Source: Halofilum ochraceum (GTDB lineage: Bacteria; Pseudomonadota; Gammaproteobacteria; XJ16; Halofilaceae). Taken from it: 64,000 bases of DNA. A program made the position numbers and the translations under genes. The stretch covers positions 248,001 to 312,000 of the forward strand of contig NZ_LVEG02000004.1 of NCBI RefSeq assembly GCF_001614315.2. Direction: 5' to 3'. This document shows, piece after piece, positions 28,818 to 38,920 of the stretch. Under the pieces are notes generated by a model. The model was given only the letters and a program-made list of their open reading frames with translations, searched no databases and was not told where the DNA came from. Numbering within the stretch: position 1 is the stretch's first letter; each line of letters starts with the position of its first letter.

Positions 28818-29669
28818 TTACGTCGAGCGGAGTTTTTCCGCGTGGTAGTAGACGTGGTCGCCCATGAACGTGGCGATGAAGTAGTAGCTGTGGTCGTAGC
28901 CCTCGTGGCGGCGCAGCTGCAGTGAGTGGCCCTGGGCGTTGCAGACCTCTTCGAGGCGCTCTGGCTGAAGCTGTTCTTTGAGGAAGACGTCGTCCAGGCC
29001 CTGGTCGACCAGCAGCGGGATGGGGTTGTCGCCTTTGGCCACGAGTTCGCAGGCGTCGTAGGCCTTCCACGCCTCGCGGTCCTCGCCGAGATAGCCGGAG
29101 AAGGCTTTCTCGCCCCAGGGTACCTGCGTGGGGGCGACGATCGGCGAGAACGCCGATACGGAGGCGTAACGGCCCTTCTCGTTCAGTGCCGCCACCAGGG
29201 CGCCGTGACCGCCCATCGAATGCCCGCTGATCGAGCGCTTGCCGGCGATGACCGGGAAGTGCTCCTCGACGAAGGCCGGAAGCTCATGCACGACGTAGTC
29301 GTACATGTGGTAATGCTTCGACCAGGGTTCCTTCGTCGCGTTGACGTAGAAGCCGGCCCCCGTGCCGAAGTCGTAGCTGTCGTCTTCGCCGGGCAGGCCC
29401 AGACCCCTCGGGCTGGTGTCCGGCGCCACCAGCGCGATGCCGCACTCGGCGGCATAGCGCTGGGCACCGGCCTTCGTCATGAAGTTGTCTTCGGTGCAGG
29501 TGAGACCCGAGAGCCAGTAGAGCACCGGCACTTCATGGTGTTCCGCCTGCGGCGGCATATAGATCGCGAATCGCATCGGGCAGCCACAGGCCTCCGATGC
29601 GTGCTCGATCGTGTACTGCCAGCCGTCGAACGTCTTGACCCGGGCGACGGGTTCGATCGTTGCCGTCAT
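28818..29669 (-). CDS. fghA: S-formylglutathione hydrolase
   Basis: 283 residues, esterase-D family. Hydrolyses S-formylglutathione to formate and glutathione, the step after AdhC in glutathione-dependent formaldehyde removal. Motifs: YWLSGLTCTEDNF, nucleophile elbow GHSMGGHGA with the catalytic Ser, Asp in DQGLDDVFL and His in GYDHSYYF. ATG 29669 gives a full-length family N-terminus. Only 10 bases separate it from adhC upstream, so adhC-fghA is an operon. No FrmR-type repressor gene is adjacent. Confidence 0.96.
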   Translation of the reverse strand: MTATIEPVARVKTFDGWQYTIEHASEACGCPMRFAIYMPPQAEHHEVPVLYWLSGLTCTEDNFMTKAGAQRYAAECGIALVAPDTSPRGLGLPGEDDSYDFGTGAGFYVNATKEPWSKHYHMYDYVVHELPAFVEEHFPVIAGKRSISGHSMGGHGALVAALNEKGRYASVSAFSPIVAPTQVPWGEKAFSGYLGEDREAWKAYDACELVAKGDNPIPLLVDQGLDDVFLKEQLQPERLEEVCNAQGHSLQLRRHEGYDHSYYFIATFMGDHVYYHAEKLRST

Positions 29670-29679
29670 GCAATCAACC

Positions 29680-31196
<1,517 letters not shown>

Positions 31197-32348
31197 TCAA
31201 TCGTCGAAAACGTTCAGACGCCCCTGTTCCACCCGCAGCGTTGAACGACCACGCGCCAGCGCATCCAGCTGATCGGCCACCAGCCCGGCCCGCCACCCGG
31301 CAAGCACATCGTGCGCCGACTCGCCCGAGGCGATGCGTGCGAGATCCTTGCGTGATGCCAGGCTCGCCGGATTGAGATCGACTTCCTCCGCGCGCAGGCG
31401 GATCACGGCGGAGAGGGCATCGGCGAGCGCCTCGCCCGCTGCGTCGAGGGTTACCTGGCGACCGCGTTGGGCCGGCAGCGGCGGCTTCGTCTGCCGCGAT
31501 TCCGCGACCAGTTCCAGCAGCCGTTCCCCGTGCCGGTCGATCAGGGGCCCGCGGACCGAACGCATCCGCCCGAGCTGGTCCCGGGACTTCGGCTGCGAAC
31601 GCGCGATATCGACCAGCACGTCGTCGCGCGCGATCCGTCCGCGCGGCACGTCCTGCTCGCGCGCGGTGTTCTCGCGCCACTCGGCCAGCACCTGCAGCGT
31701 GGCCCGCCCGCGGTCGGGCAGGCGGTCGCCGCCCTTCACGCGTTGCCACGCATTCTCGGCCGGCGGATCGTAGCGCGCCGGATCCGTCAGCCGCGCGAAC
31801 TCCGGCTCCAGCCATTCGAGTCGACCGCGTTCCGCGAGCTCGGCGTGGATCCGCTGGTACAGCGGTACGAGGTAACGCACGTCGTCCGCCGCGTAGGCGA
31901 GGGCATCCGCTGGAAGCGGCCGCCGCGACCAGTCGGTGCGGGCGTGGCCTTTCTCCAGATCGATGCCCAGCAGCCCGGATACCAGTCTGGCGAAGCCGGC
32001 CTGTTCCGGATGGCCCAGCAGCGGCGCGGCCACCTGGGTGTCGAAGATCGGCGCCGGCACCTTGCCGGTCAGGTGGTGGAAGATCTCCAGATCCTGGCCG
32101 GCCGCGTGGAACACCTTGGTGATCCCGGGATCCTGCATGAGGTCGAACAGGCCGCCGAGATCGTCCAGCGCGAGCGGATCGATGCAGGCCAGGAAATCGG
32201 GCGTCGCCACCTGCACAAGGCACAACCGCGGCCAGTAGGTCTCTTCACGGATGAATTCCGTATCGATGGCGAACCAGTCGGTCTGCGCCAGTCGGTTGAG
32301 GGCCTCTTCGAGGGTCGCGGGGTCGTCGATCAGCTGAGGGGTATCCAT
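31197..32348 (-). CDS. rnd: Ribonuclease D
   Basis: 383 residues. A 3'-to-5' exoribonuclease for tRNA and small RNA maturation. DEDD exonuclease motifs: Exo I WFAIDTEF (Asp29, Glu31), Exo II VFHAAGQDLEIFHH, Exo III YAADDVRYL; an HRDC domain follows (about 210-290, RATLQVLAEWRENTAREQDVPRGRI) and a second C-terminal helical domain. The start is ATG 32348, giving the family N-terminus; the frame is open 58 codons upstream without homology. Divergent from the gene at 32483. Confidence 0.94.
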   Translation of the reverse strand: MDTPQLIDDPATLEEALNRLAQTDWFAIDTEFIREETYWPRLCLVQVATPDFLACIDPLALDDLGGLFDLMQDPGITKVFHAAGQDLEIFHHLTGKVPAPIFDTQVAAPLLGHPEQAGFARLVSGLLGIDLEKGHARTDWSRRPLPADALAYAADDVRYLVPLYQRIHAELAERGRLEWLEPEFARLTDPARYDPPAENAWQRVKGGDRLPDRGRATLQVLAEWRENTAREQDVPRGRIARDDVLVDIARSQPKSRDQLGRMRSVRGPLIDRHGERLLELVAESRQTKPPLPAQRGRQVTLDAAGEALADALSAVIRLRAEEVDLNPASLASRKDLARIASGESAHDVLAGWRAGLVADQLDALARGRSTLRVEQGRLNVFDD

Positions 32349-32482
32349 GGGGCGCGGAGCATACCATCGACCGCAATGCCGCACGGGACGATCATGCCGC
32401 CGCTCGTGTCCGCGGTGCCGGTCGTGTACGCCGACTCCATGGCCCACTAGACTGTGCACCTCACAAGGCAGGGGTCCCACGC

Positions 32483-32785
32483 ATGCAGCCGTTCCGTTGT
32501 CCCAGTTGCGACGAACCCACAATCAGCCCGCGCCGCAAGTGGGGGGCGACGTCGTTGACGCCGACCACCTGTCCATCGTGCCGGGCGAGTGTGTATGTCA
32601 GCAGCCGCCTGTCGAGCCTGTGGCGCACCGTCGAGGCGCTGCTGGTCACGCTCATCGTGATCCGCCTGCTGATCGGCTTCTCGTGGTCGCTGGTCGTGCT
32701 GGCAGCGCTCGTGATCGTCGTGCTGGAGGCCGTGCGGCTGTGGTTCGTACCGCTGGTCGTGCTGCGGCGCAAGGGATTCGATTGA
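32483..32785 (+). CDS. Small zinc-ribbon membrane protein
   Basis: 100 residues. Two CxxC pairs (CPSC at 6-9 and CPSC near 30-33) suggest an N-terminal zinc ribbon of about 40 residues, followed by two adjacent membrane helices (about 47-85). It resembles the general cytoplasmic zinc-ribbon plus TM-hairpin layout of DUF983-like proteins, but I cannot assign a family. It ends 19 bases before sbcB and may be co-transcribed with it. Confidence 0.65.
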   Translation: MQPFRCPSCDEPTISPRRKWGATSLTPTTCPSCRASVYVSSRLSSLWRTVEALLVTLIVIRLLIGFSWSLVVLAALVIVVLEAVRLWFVPLVVLRRKGFD

Positions 32786-32804
32786 ACCGGCGGAGCCCTG
32801 GAAC

Positions 32805-34262
32805 ATGAGCGCGCGCACGCCCACCTTCTACTGGTTCGACTTCGAAACGACCGGCGTCGACGCGCGCCGCGACCGGCCGCTGCAGTTCGCCGGCCTGCGC
32901 ACCGATATGGACCTGCGCCCGATCGAGGAACCGACCGTGCTGTACTGCCGGCCGCCGGCCGATGTGCTGCCCGCGCCCGCGGCCTGCGCAATCACCGGGA
33001 TCGGTCCGGTCACCGCCGCCGAGCGCGGCGTGAACGAGGCCGAGTTCGCCGCCGCGGTCCTCGAGGAGCTAGGCCGCGCCGGCACCTGCGCGCTCGGCTA
33101 CAACACCCTGCGGTTCGATGACGAGGTCACCCGGCACCTGCTGTGGCGCAACCTGTATGACCCGTACGGGCGTGAATGGCGCAACGGCAACTCGCGCTGG
33201 GACGTGATCGACATCTTCCGCCTCGCCCACGCGCTGCGCCCGGATGGCCTGGAGTGGCCCGAGCGCGAGCCCGGTATCCCGAGCTTCCGGCTCGAGGATC
33301 TCGCCGCCGCGAACAACATCGAGCACGACGCCCATGACGCGCTCGCCGACGTCTACGCCACGCTCGAACTCACCCGGCGCCTGCGCGCCGCCCAGCCGAA
33401 GCTGTTCGACTACGCCTTCAGCCACCGCGACAAACGGAGTGCTGGTGATCTGCTCCGGCTGGATGCGACCGAGCCGGTTCTGCACGTCTCCGACAAATAC
33501 CCGGCCGCGCGCGGTGCCATCGCCCCGGTCGCCGCGCTCGCGCCGCACCCCTGGATCGGCAACCAGGTGCTGGTGGTCGACCTCGCCAGCGACCCTACGC
33601 CGCTGCTGGAACTCGACGCCGACGCACTCGCGGAGCGCCTGTTCCGACCGGCCAGCGAGCGCACCGACGGCGAACCGCCAGTGCCCGTGAAGACCGTCAA
33701 ACTGAACGCCGCGCCGGTTCTCGCGCCGTCGGGCACGCTCGCGCCGGAGGCCGCCAGCCGCCTCGGGATCGACCTCGACGCCGCCCGCGCCACCCTCACG
33801 CGCCTTCGAGGCGATGCCGGCCTGGCCTGGCGCCTGCGGGCGGCCTTCGACCGCGGCGCGAGCGAGCCGGGCGACCCCGATACCGCGCTCTACGACGGTT
33901 TTGTCGGCGACGACGACCGGGCCCGGATGGACGGCGTCCACCGCCGGGACCCCGAAAGCCTGGCCGGGTTCGACCCCGGCTTCAGCGACCCGCGCCTGCG
34001 CGAGATGTACTTCCGCTACCGCGCGCGCAACTGGCCGGATACGCTGGACGCGGACGAGCAGGCGCGCTGGCAGGAGCTGCGCTGGTGGCGTCTGTGCCGC
34101 GGAGAGGCCGGCAGCCCGCGGAGCCTGGCCGAGTTCGACGCCGCGCTCGCGGCCGATCACGCCAGCGGGCTCCTCGATGAAGCCATGCACGCGGAACTGC
34201 GCGCCTGGCGCAAACGGTTACTCGCCGACCTCCCGGCCTGTAACGATGCCGCCGATGTCTGA
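32805..34262 (+). CDS. sbcB: Exodeoxyribonuclease I
   Basis: 485 residues, close to the family length. A 3'-to-5' single-strand DNA exonuclease that supports RecBCD recombination and mismatch repair. DnaQ-like motifs: FYWFDFETTGVDA (Asp12, Glu14), GYNTLRFDDEV, and HDAHDALADVYAT. The ExoI-specific regions NLYDPYGREW and RYRARNWPDTL are present. ATG 32805. Its last 8 bases overlap the cobS start. Confidence 0.94.
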   Translation: MSARTPTFYWFDFETTGVDARRDRPLQFAGLRTDMDLRPIEEPTVLYCRPPADVLPAPAACAITGIGPVTAAERGVNEAEFAAAVLEELGRAGTCALGYNTLRFDDEVTRHLLWRNLYDPYGREWRNGNSRWDVIDIFRLAHALRPDGLEWPEREPGIPSFRLEDLAAANNIEHDAHDALADVYATLELTRRLRAAQPKLFDYAFSHRDKRSAGDLLRLDATEPVLHVSDKYPAARGAIAPVAALAPHPWIGNQVLVVDLASDPTPLLELDADALAERLFRPASERTDGEPPVPVKTVKLNAAPVLAPSGTLAPEAASRLGIDLDAARATLTRLRGDAGLAWRLRAAFDRGASEPGDPDTALYDGFVGDDDRARMDGVHRRDPESLAGFDPGFSDPRLREMYFRYRARNWPDTLDADEQARWQELRWWRLCRGEAGSPRSLAEFDAALAADHASGLLDEAMHAELRAWRKRLLADLPACNDAADV

Positions 34263-35016
34263 ACGCCTTCCCGCGTGGGCCCACGACGCCGCCACCGCCG
34301 TCATCTTTCTGACGCGGCTGCCGGTGCCGTGGACGGTGCCCGACGTGGCCGACCGCATTCACCGCTGCACGCCCTGGTTCCCGGCCGTGGGCGTGCTCGT
34401 GGGCGGCATCGGCGCGCTCGCCTGGTGGCTGGCGGCGCTGGTCTGGCCACCGGTCATCGCGGCGATCGTCGCGGTTGCCGTCACAGCGCTCGCGACCGGC
34501 GCGTTCCACGAAGACGGCCTGGCCGATACCTTCGACGGCCTCGGCGGCAGCCCGGATCGCGAGCGCGCCCTCGATATCATGAAAGACAGCCGGGTAGGGA
34601 CGTACGGGGTCACCGCGTTGGTCTTGGTGCTCGCCGGCCGCGTCGCAGCACTCACCGCGCTGGGCGGCGCCGCCCCGGCCGCACTGATCGGCGCGCACTC
34701 GCTCGCCCGCTGCTCCAGCCTGCCGCCCATCCGCTGGCTGAATTACGCCCGCAGAGAGGGCGGCACCGGCAAGCCCTTCGCCGGTGGCATCACGCTCAAT
34801 GGGCTCATCGCCGCGCTGGCCGCTACCGCGCTGCTCACCGTCGTACTGTTCGGTAACGTCGCAGTCGTCACCTGGATCGCCGGCGCCGTCGGTGCCGGGT
34901 TAATCGTCGCCTGGAGCCGCGCCCGCCTCGACGGCATCACCGGCGACACCCTCGGCGCCGCCAACCAGATCGCCGAACTCGCCGTCTACCTGGCCCTGCT
35001 CGCCGCCCTGGGCTGA
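34255..35016 (+). CDS. cobS: Adenosylcobinamide-GDP ribazoletransferase (cobalamin synthase)
   Basis: 253 residues, polytopic. Joins adenosylcobinamide-GDP and alpha-ribazole in the last part of B12 synthesis, in the inner membrane. Family signatures: FLTRLPVPW, HEDGLADTFDGLGG (metal-binding), RVGTYGVTALVL, and ITGDTLGAANQI near the C-terminus. Start ATG 34255 overlaps the sbcB stop; an in-frame ATG at 34246 is the alternative. No other cob gene lies in the window and I see no cobalamin riboswitch. Confidence 0.93.
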   Translation: MSERLPAWAHDAATAVIFLTRLPVPWTVPDVADRIHRCTPWFPAVGVLVGGIGALAWWLAALVWPPVIAAIVAVAVTALATGAFHEDGLADTFDGLGGSPDRERALDIMKDSRVGTYGVTALVLVLAGRVAALTALGGAAPAALIGAHSLARCSSLPPIRWLNYARREGGTGKPFAGGITLNGLIAALAATALLTVVLFGNVAVVTWIAGAVGAGLIVAWSRARLDGITGDTLGAANQIAELAVYLALLAALG

Positions 35017-35027
35017 CCCAAAACCGT

Positions 35028-35119
35028 GCGCGTTCGCCTTCGGCGAAAACGCACCTACGATCAGCGTGCCCGTATTCCACGCATCAGTTTTTTTGTAGGA
35101 GCGAGCTTGCTCGCGATCG
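35028..35119. repeat. Two REP-type hairpins in the cobS-NUDIX gap
   Basis: CGTTCGCCTTCGGCGAAAACG (35031-35051) is a hairpin of the family seen at 7064 and 31061, followed by CACCTACGATC. TGTAGGAGCGAGCTTGCTCG (from 35094) is a single arm of the Pseudomonas-like REP found paired at 25478-25560. Convergent genes lie on both sides. Confidence 0.75.
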
Positions 35120-35224
35120 TGCCCGCACAACGCATCGGCGATACAGCGGCCGGAAGACACCGGAGCCTCCTGCCCCCGGGCGAGACCGGAATCGCGCATC
35201 CCCGCGTCCGGCCCGAAACTCACC

Positions 35225-35854
35225 TCAACCGCTACGCCGCCAATCCAGCTCTGCCGGTCGTTCGGTACCGTCGTGGTGGCGCACCACGAGCACACCGCTC
35301 TCGGCCCGCTCGATATCGCCCATGTGCACCGGGAAGTGCCCGGCATCCCGATCGGCGAGATACAGCCGCAGCCCCTCGTGGATCACAGGGAACGCAAGCT
35401 CGTCCCAGGGCAGTTCGTGCGGCTCGAACCAGGCGGTCTCGAGGCTCTCCGGGCCGGCGTTGGCATGTCCGCCGGCCACACCGCCGCGGAAGAGCACATA
35501 TACCTGATTGATGTGCGGCAGGTTGAACACGGCGTAGAGCTGAATGCCCTCGGCGACCGCGTTGGCTTCCTCCCGGGTCTCACGCGCGGCGGCGGTGGCG
35601 AGGCTCTCGCCGTTTTCCATGAAGCCGGCGGGTACCGTCCAGAAACCGTGGCGCGGTTCGATGGCCCGGCGGCACAGCAGAATCCGCCCCTCGTGCTCGC
35701 AGATGCAGCCGGCCACGTTGCGCGGGTTGTGATAGTGGATCGAACCGCAGTCGTCACAGATCTGGCGTTCGCGGTCGTCGTCATCGGGGACCCGCCAGGC
35801 GAGGCGGGCCGAGCCGCAGCCGGGACAGAAACGGTGGGCGGGCGTGAACGCCAT
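35225..35854 (-). CDS. NUDIX hydrolase with N-terminal zinc ribbon
   Basis: 209 residues. The zinc ribbon (C10, C13, C33, C36) is followed by a NUDIX domain with box GFMENGESLATAAARETREE and adjacent residues. The combination matches the Nudix_N_2 group, ADP-ribose- or NADH-pyrophosphatase-like enzymes. Substrate cannot be told from sequence. The family start MAFTPAHRFCPGCG is at ATG 35854. It precedes oxyR's stop side by about 100 bases, so both are minus-strand but probably separate units. Confidence 0.88.
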   Translation of the reverse strand: MAFTPAHRFCPGCGSARLAWRVPDDDDRERQICDDCGSIHYHNPRNVAGCICEHEGRILLCRRAIEPRHGFWTVPAGFMENGESLATAAARETREEANAVAEGIQLYAVFNLPHINQVYVLFRGGVAGGHANAGPESLETAWFEPHELPWDELAFPVIHEGLRLYLADRDAGHFPVHMGDIERAESGVLVVRHHDGTERPAELDWRRSG

Positions 35855-35959
35855 CGATGGAAATCCTCCGGTTGATCGGGCTCGATAGACCGCGACCAGG
35901 GTACGGTCGGGTGACCCCCCATTATACCCGGGCCGGTCGCTTCGCGGCGGGCTTTGCGC

Positions 35960-36901
35960 TCATCCGCAGGCGTTGACTGCCCCGCCGACCGGCTCGACGC
36001 AACCAAGCTCGCAGGCGCGGATCGCCGCCTCGAGTGCCGCGAGTGCATCCGGTCGCGGGAAGCTGCGGCGCCAGGCCAGCGCCACGCGGCGGCGCGGCAC
36101 CGGATCGTCGAACGGGCGCACCGCCAGCAGCCCGCGCTCGTAGTCTTCGCGCGCGGCGGTGCAGGGCAGCACGGTCACGCCCATGCCGCTCGCCACCATG
36201 TGGCGGATCGTCTCCAGCGACGAGCCCTCGAGCTGGCGGTCGCCGCCCGGCGAGTCGACGTGCCCCCCGCAGTCCGGGCAGGCCGCCAGTACCTGGTCGC
36301 GGAAGCAGTGGCCGGCGCCGAGCAGCAGGACCTGCTCGCGCGACAGATCGGCCGCCGGTATCCGATCGAATGCGGTCCACGGATGGTTCGCCGGCAACAC
36401 CACCCGGAACGGCTCGTCATACAGCGGCCGCGTCTCGATCGACGGCTGCTCGAACGGCAGCGCCACGATGATGGCGTCGAGCTCGCCCTGGCGCAGACGC
36501 TCCGCCAGCGTTGCCGTGAAGTTCTCCTCGACCACCAGCGGCATCCGCGGTGCGGACTCGCGCAGCAGCGGGATCAGATGCGGGAACAGATACGGGCCGA
36601 TCGTATGGATCGCACCGACGCGCAGTGGCCCGCTCAGGGGGTCCTGCGACTGCTCGGCGAGCTGGCGCAGCGAGGCGGTCTCCGCCAGCACGCGCCGTGC
36701 CTGCTCGACGATCTGCCGGCCGATCGGCGTAATCCCGATCTCGCTGCGGCCGCGCTCGAACAGCGTGACCCCGAGCTCGTCCTCCAGCTTGCGCACCGCC
36801 ACCGACAGCGTCGGCTGACTCACGTTGCAGGCGGCCGCGGCGCGGCCGAAATGCCGCTCACGCGCGACGGCCACGATGTAACGGAACTCGGTCAGCGTCA
36901 T
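35960..36901 (-). CDS. oxyR: Hydrogen peroxide-sensing regulator OxyR
   Basis: 313 residues, LysR family. HTH at about 18-37 (GRAAAACNVSQPTLSVAVRK) and a periplasmic-binding-like domain. The peroxide-sensing cysteines keep E. coli numbering: Cys199 in GAGHCFRDQ and Cys208 nine residues on; an extra Cys211 makes a CPDC motif. SLETIRHMVASGMGVTVLP is the OxyR-type C-terminal motif. Start ATG 36901 aligns with the family start; ATG 36913 adds four residues. No peroxidase or catalase gene is adjacent; its right side is the IS element. Confidence 0.93.
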   Translation of the reverse strand: MTLTEFRYIVAVARERHFGRAAAACNVSQPTLSVAVRKLEDELGVTLFERGRSEIGITPIGRQIVEQARRVLAETASLRQLAEQSQDPLSGPLRVGAIHTIGPYLFPHLIPLLRESAPRMPLVVEENFTATLAERLRQGELDAIIVALPFEQPSIETRPLYDEPFRVVLPANHPWTAFDRIPAADLSREQVLLLGAGHCFRDQVLAACPDCGGHVDSPGGDRQLEGSSLETIRHMVASGMGVTVLPCTAAREDYERGLLAVRPFDDPVPRRRVALAWRRSFPRPDALAALEAAIRACELGCVEPVGGAVNACG

Positions 36902-36992
36902 GCGCCCGAGCATAGCAATGATGCCCCGCACCCGTCCGCGCCCCGCCGGTCGAACACGATCGACCGTGGACCGCAGGTTGGGTTGAGCGGCA

Positions 36993-38711
36993 GAGACCGT
37001 GAAAGTATTCCGCACCGGAAGGCCGGGCACCGCCGTTGCCGGCCGGTGAAGTCTGTCAGGCGGCCGCGGGCGCGCCGATGGACTGATGCTCGGTCCACGC
37101 GCGCATCGCCCGGAACAGGCGCGTGATGGCGGCACCGGAGCGGGAACGCGCGGAGCGGTGCCGGGCCCGCGCGGCGATCGCCGCGCGCAGCGCCCGCGGG
37201 CCGAGCACGTTGAGCACGCGCCGGAAGTTGTAGGCGAGCATCACCAGCCCGAGTTCGCCGTTGACCCGTTCGAGTCCGCGCACCAGGAAGTGATCCCAGC
37301 CGAGCCAGCGCTTGCCGGTGGCGAACGGGTGTTCGGACATCTCCGCACGCCGGCGCATGGCCTCGCGCCCGCCTTCTTCCATGCGCGGGCGATGCTCGCC
37401 CTCCAGCCACTCCTCGTGCTCGCTGCGGTAGATCTCGCGATAAGGCGTGCGCGCGGACAGGCAGGCTTCGCGGATCGGGCAGCACGCGCAGTCCGCGCGG
37501 TGGCTGGCGTAGTGGATCTGGCGCTGCCCCGAGCGGGTGATCACGCGCTGGCGCGCGAGGAACGCGCCCCGCGGACAGCGATAGCCGTCGGCCCCGGCGT
37601 CGAAGGTGAACGCCGCGCGCGCCACGCGCCCCGTCGCCGCCGAGGGGCCGCGGGGACGCGGCTCGGGCACATAAGGGGTGATGCCCGCGCCCTCGCAGGC
37701 CCGCATCTGTGCGGGGTTGAAGTAGTCGCCATCGGCGACCACCGTGAACCGCCCCATCCCCAGCGCGTCGGCGGCGCGCCCGGCCATCGGCTGCAGCTGA
37801 TGGCGGTCATTGCCGTCGCCGGTGGCCACCCCGTCGATGATCAGGCGCAGGCGCCCGTCGATCGCCAGCTGCACGTTGTAGCCGCACACCACGCGCCCGT
37901 TCTTGCTCAGACGCCGCGCATCCGGATCGACCTCGCTGAGCTGCGTCCCGCCGCTCGCCTGCAGGCGCGCCAGGCGGTCGGCCTCGCGCGCCTGGCGCTC
38001 GCGCAGGCGCTCGAGCTTCTCCCGCAGGGCGTCGGCGTCGTCATCGCCGCCCGGCGCCGCCGCTTCCGCTTCCGAGCGGTCCACCTCGTCCAGCGCCTGC
38101 AGATAGCGTTCGATGTCCGCCTCGATGCGCTGCACGCGCCTGTTCAGCTGATCGCGCGTGTGGATCCCCCTGGCGCCGGCATCACCGGCGAAAAACGAGC
38201 CGTCGATCGCCACCAGCTCGCGCCCGTACAGATCCAGCTCGCGGCACAGCTGCACGAAATCCCGGTGCACCGCCTGCAGCGCTTCGGCGTTGTCGCGGCG
38301 GAAATCCGCGATCGTCTTGTGGCACGGCTTCAGCCCCCGCAGCAGCCACATCACCTCCAGGTTGCGGTAACACTCCGCTTCCAGGCGGCGGCTGCTGCGC
38401 ACGCGCATCAGATAGCCATAGAGGTAGAGCTTCAAAAGCGCCGCCGGCGGATACGCCGGCTGCCCCGCGCTCACGCCGTCCGCCGTGTTCGTCACGCCCA
38501 GCGCGCGCAGATCCAGGCTCTCCACATACGTGTCCAGCGCCCGCACCGGGTTGTCTTCGGATACGTAGTCCTCCACCCGCATCGGCAGCAGCTGGCCCTG
38601 CCCGCGTTCCACGCCCGCCTTGTATCGCCGCGTCATGAAACGATCGCTCCGCTGGTCACAACGCGCGCGATTTTACCGGTACCGGAAAAACGCGAATACT
38701 TTTACAGTCTC
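36993..38711 (-). mobile_element. IS1182-type insertion sequence, complete
   Basis: 1,719 bp. Terminal inverted repeats: GAGACCGTGAAAGTATTC at 36993-37010, and at 38694-38711 the complement of GAGACTGTAAAAGTATTC (16 of 18 match). A 4-bp target duplication GGCA flanks both ends (36989-36992, 38712-38715). One transposase gene fills it. Removing the IS and one GGCA rejoins a REP palindrome (GTTGGGTTGAGCGGCA joined to GCGATACCCAAC). Confidence 0.9.
37056..38636 (-). CDS. IS1182-family transposase
   Basis: 526 residues, uninterrupted. N-terminal MTRRYKAGVERGQGQLLP, LYGYLMRVRSSRRLEAECYRNLEVMWLL and FRRDNAEAL are IS1182-type; DDE candidates are Asp in VAIDGSFFAGD, Asp in VVADGDYFNP and Glu in EMSEHPFATGKRWLG. 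A long coiled region (about 170-230) and a Cys-rich patch (CACCPIREAC) lie between. The frame looks intact, so the element may be active. Confidence 0.92.
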   Translation of the reverse strand: MTRRYKAGVERGQGQLLPMRVEDYVSEDNPVRALDTYVESLDLRALGVTNTADGVSAGQPAYPPAALLKLYLYGYLMRVRSSRRLEAECYRNLEVMWLLRGLKPCHKTIADFRRDNAEALQAVHRDFVQLCRELDLYGRELVAIDGSFFAGDAGARGIHTRDQLNRRVQRIEADIERYLQALDEVDRSEAEAAAPGGDDDADALREKLERLRERQAREADRLARLQASGGTQLSEVDPDARRLSKNGRVVCGYNVQLAIDGRLRLIIDGVATGDGNDRHQLQPMAGRAADALGMGRFTVVADGDYFNPAQMRACEGAGITPYVPEPRPRGPSAATGRVARAAFTFDAGADGYRCPRGAFLARQRVITRSGQRQIHYASHRADCACCPIREACLSARTPYREIYRSEHEEWLEGEHRPRMEEGGREAMRRRAEMSEHPFATGKRWLGWDHFLVRGLERVNGELGLVMLAYNFRRVLNVLGPRALRAAIAARARHRSARSRSGAAITRLFRAMRAWTEHQSIGAPAAA

Positions 38712-38920
38712 GGCAGCGATACCCAACGGGTCGAGGCGGCGCGTCTGGACACGCTCCGGCCCGATCACCGACGCTTGGCCCGCCGCATCGGGTTCCCTTC
38801 GTCAACCCGACCTGCACGAAGTGCGCTGCCACGAGTCCCGCGGGTCGGCATCCATTCGTCCCGCCACCCACCACCCAGGTACACTCGTCGCCGATTTTCG
38901 GATAACCCAGGGAGACCCCG

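Noticed and set aside
34100-34255. Cobalamin riboswitch before cobS
   Set aside because: cobS starts inside the sbcB stop, leaving no leader, and no B12-box-like sequence is seen upstream of sbcB.
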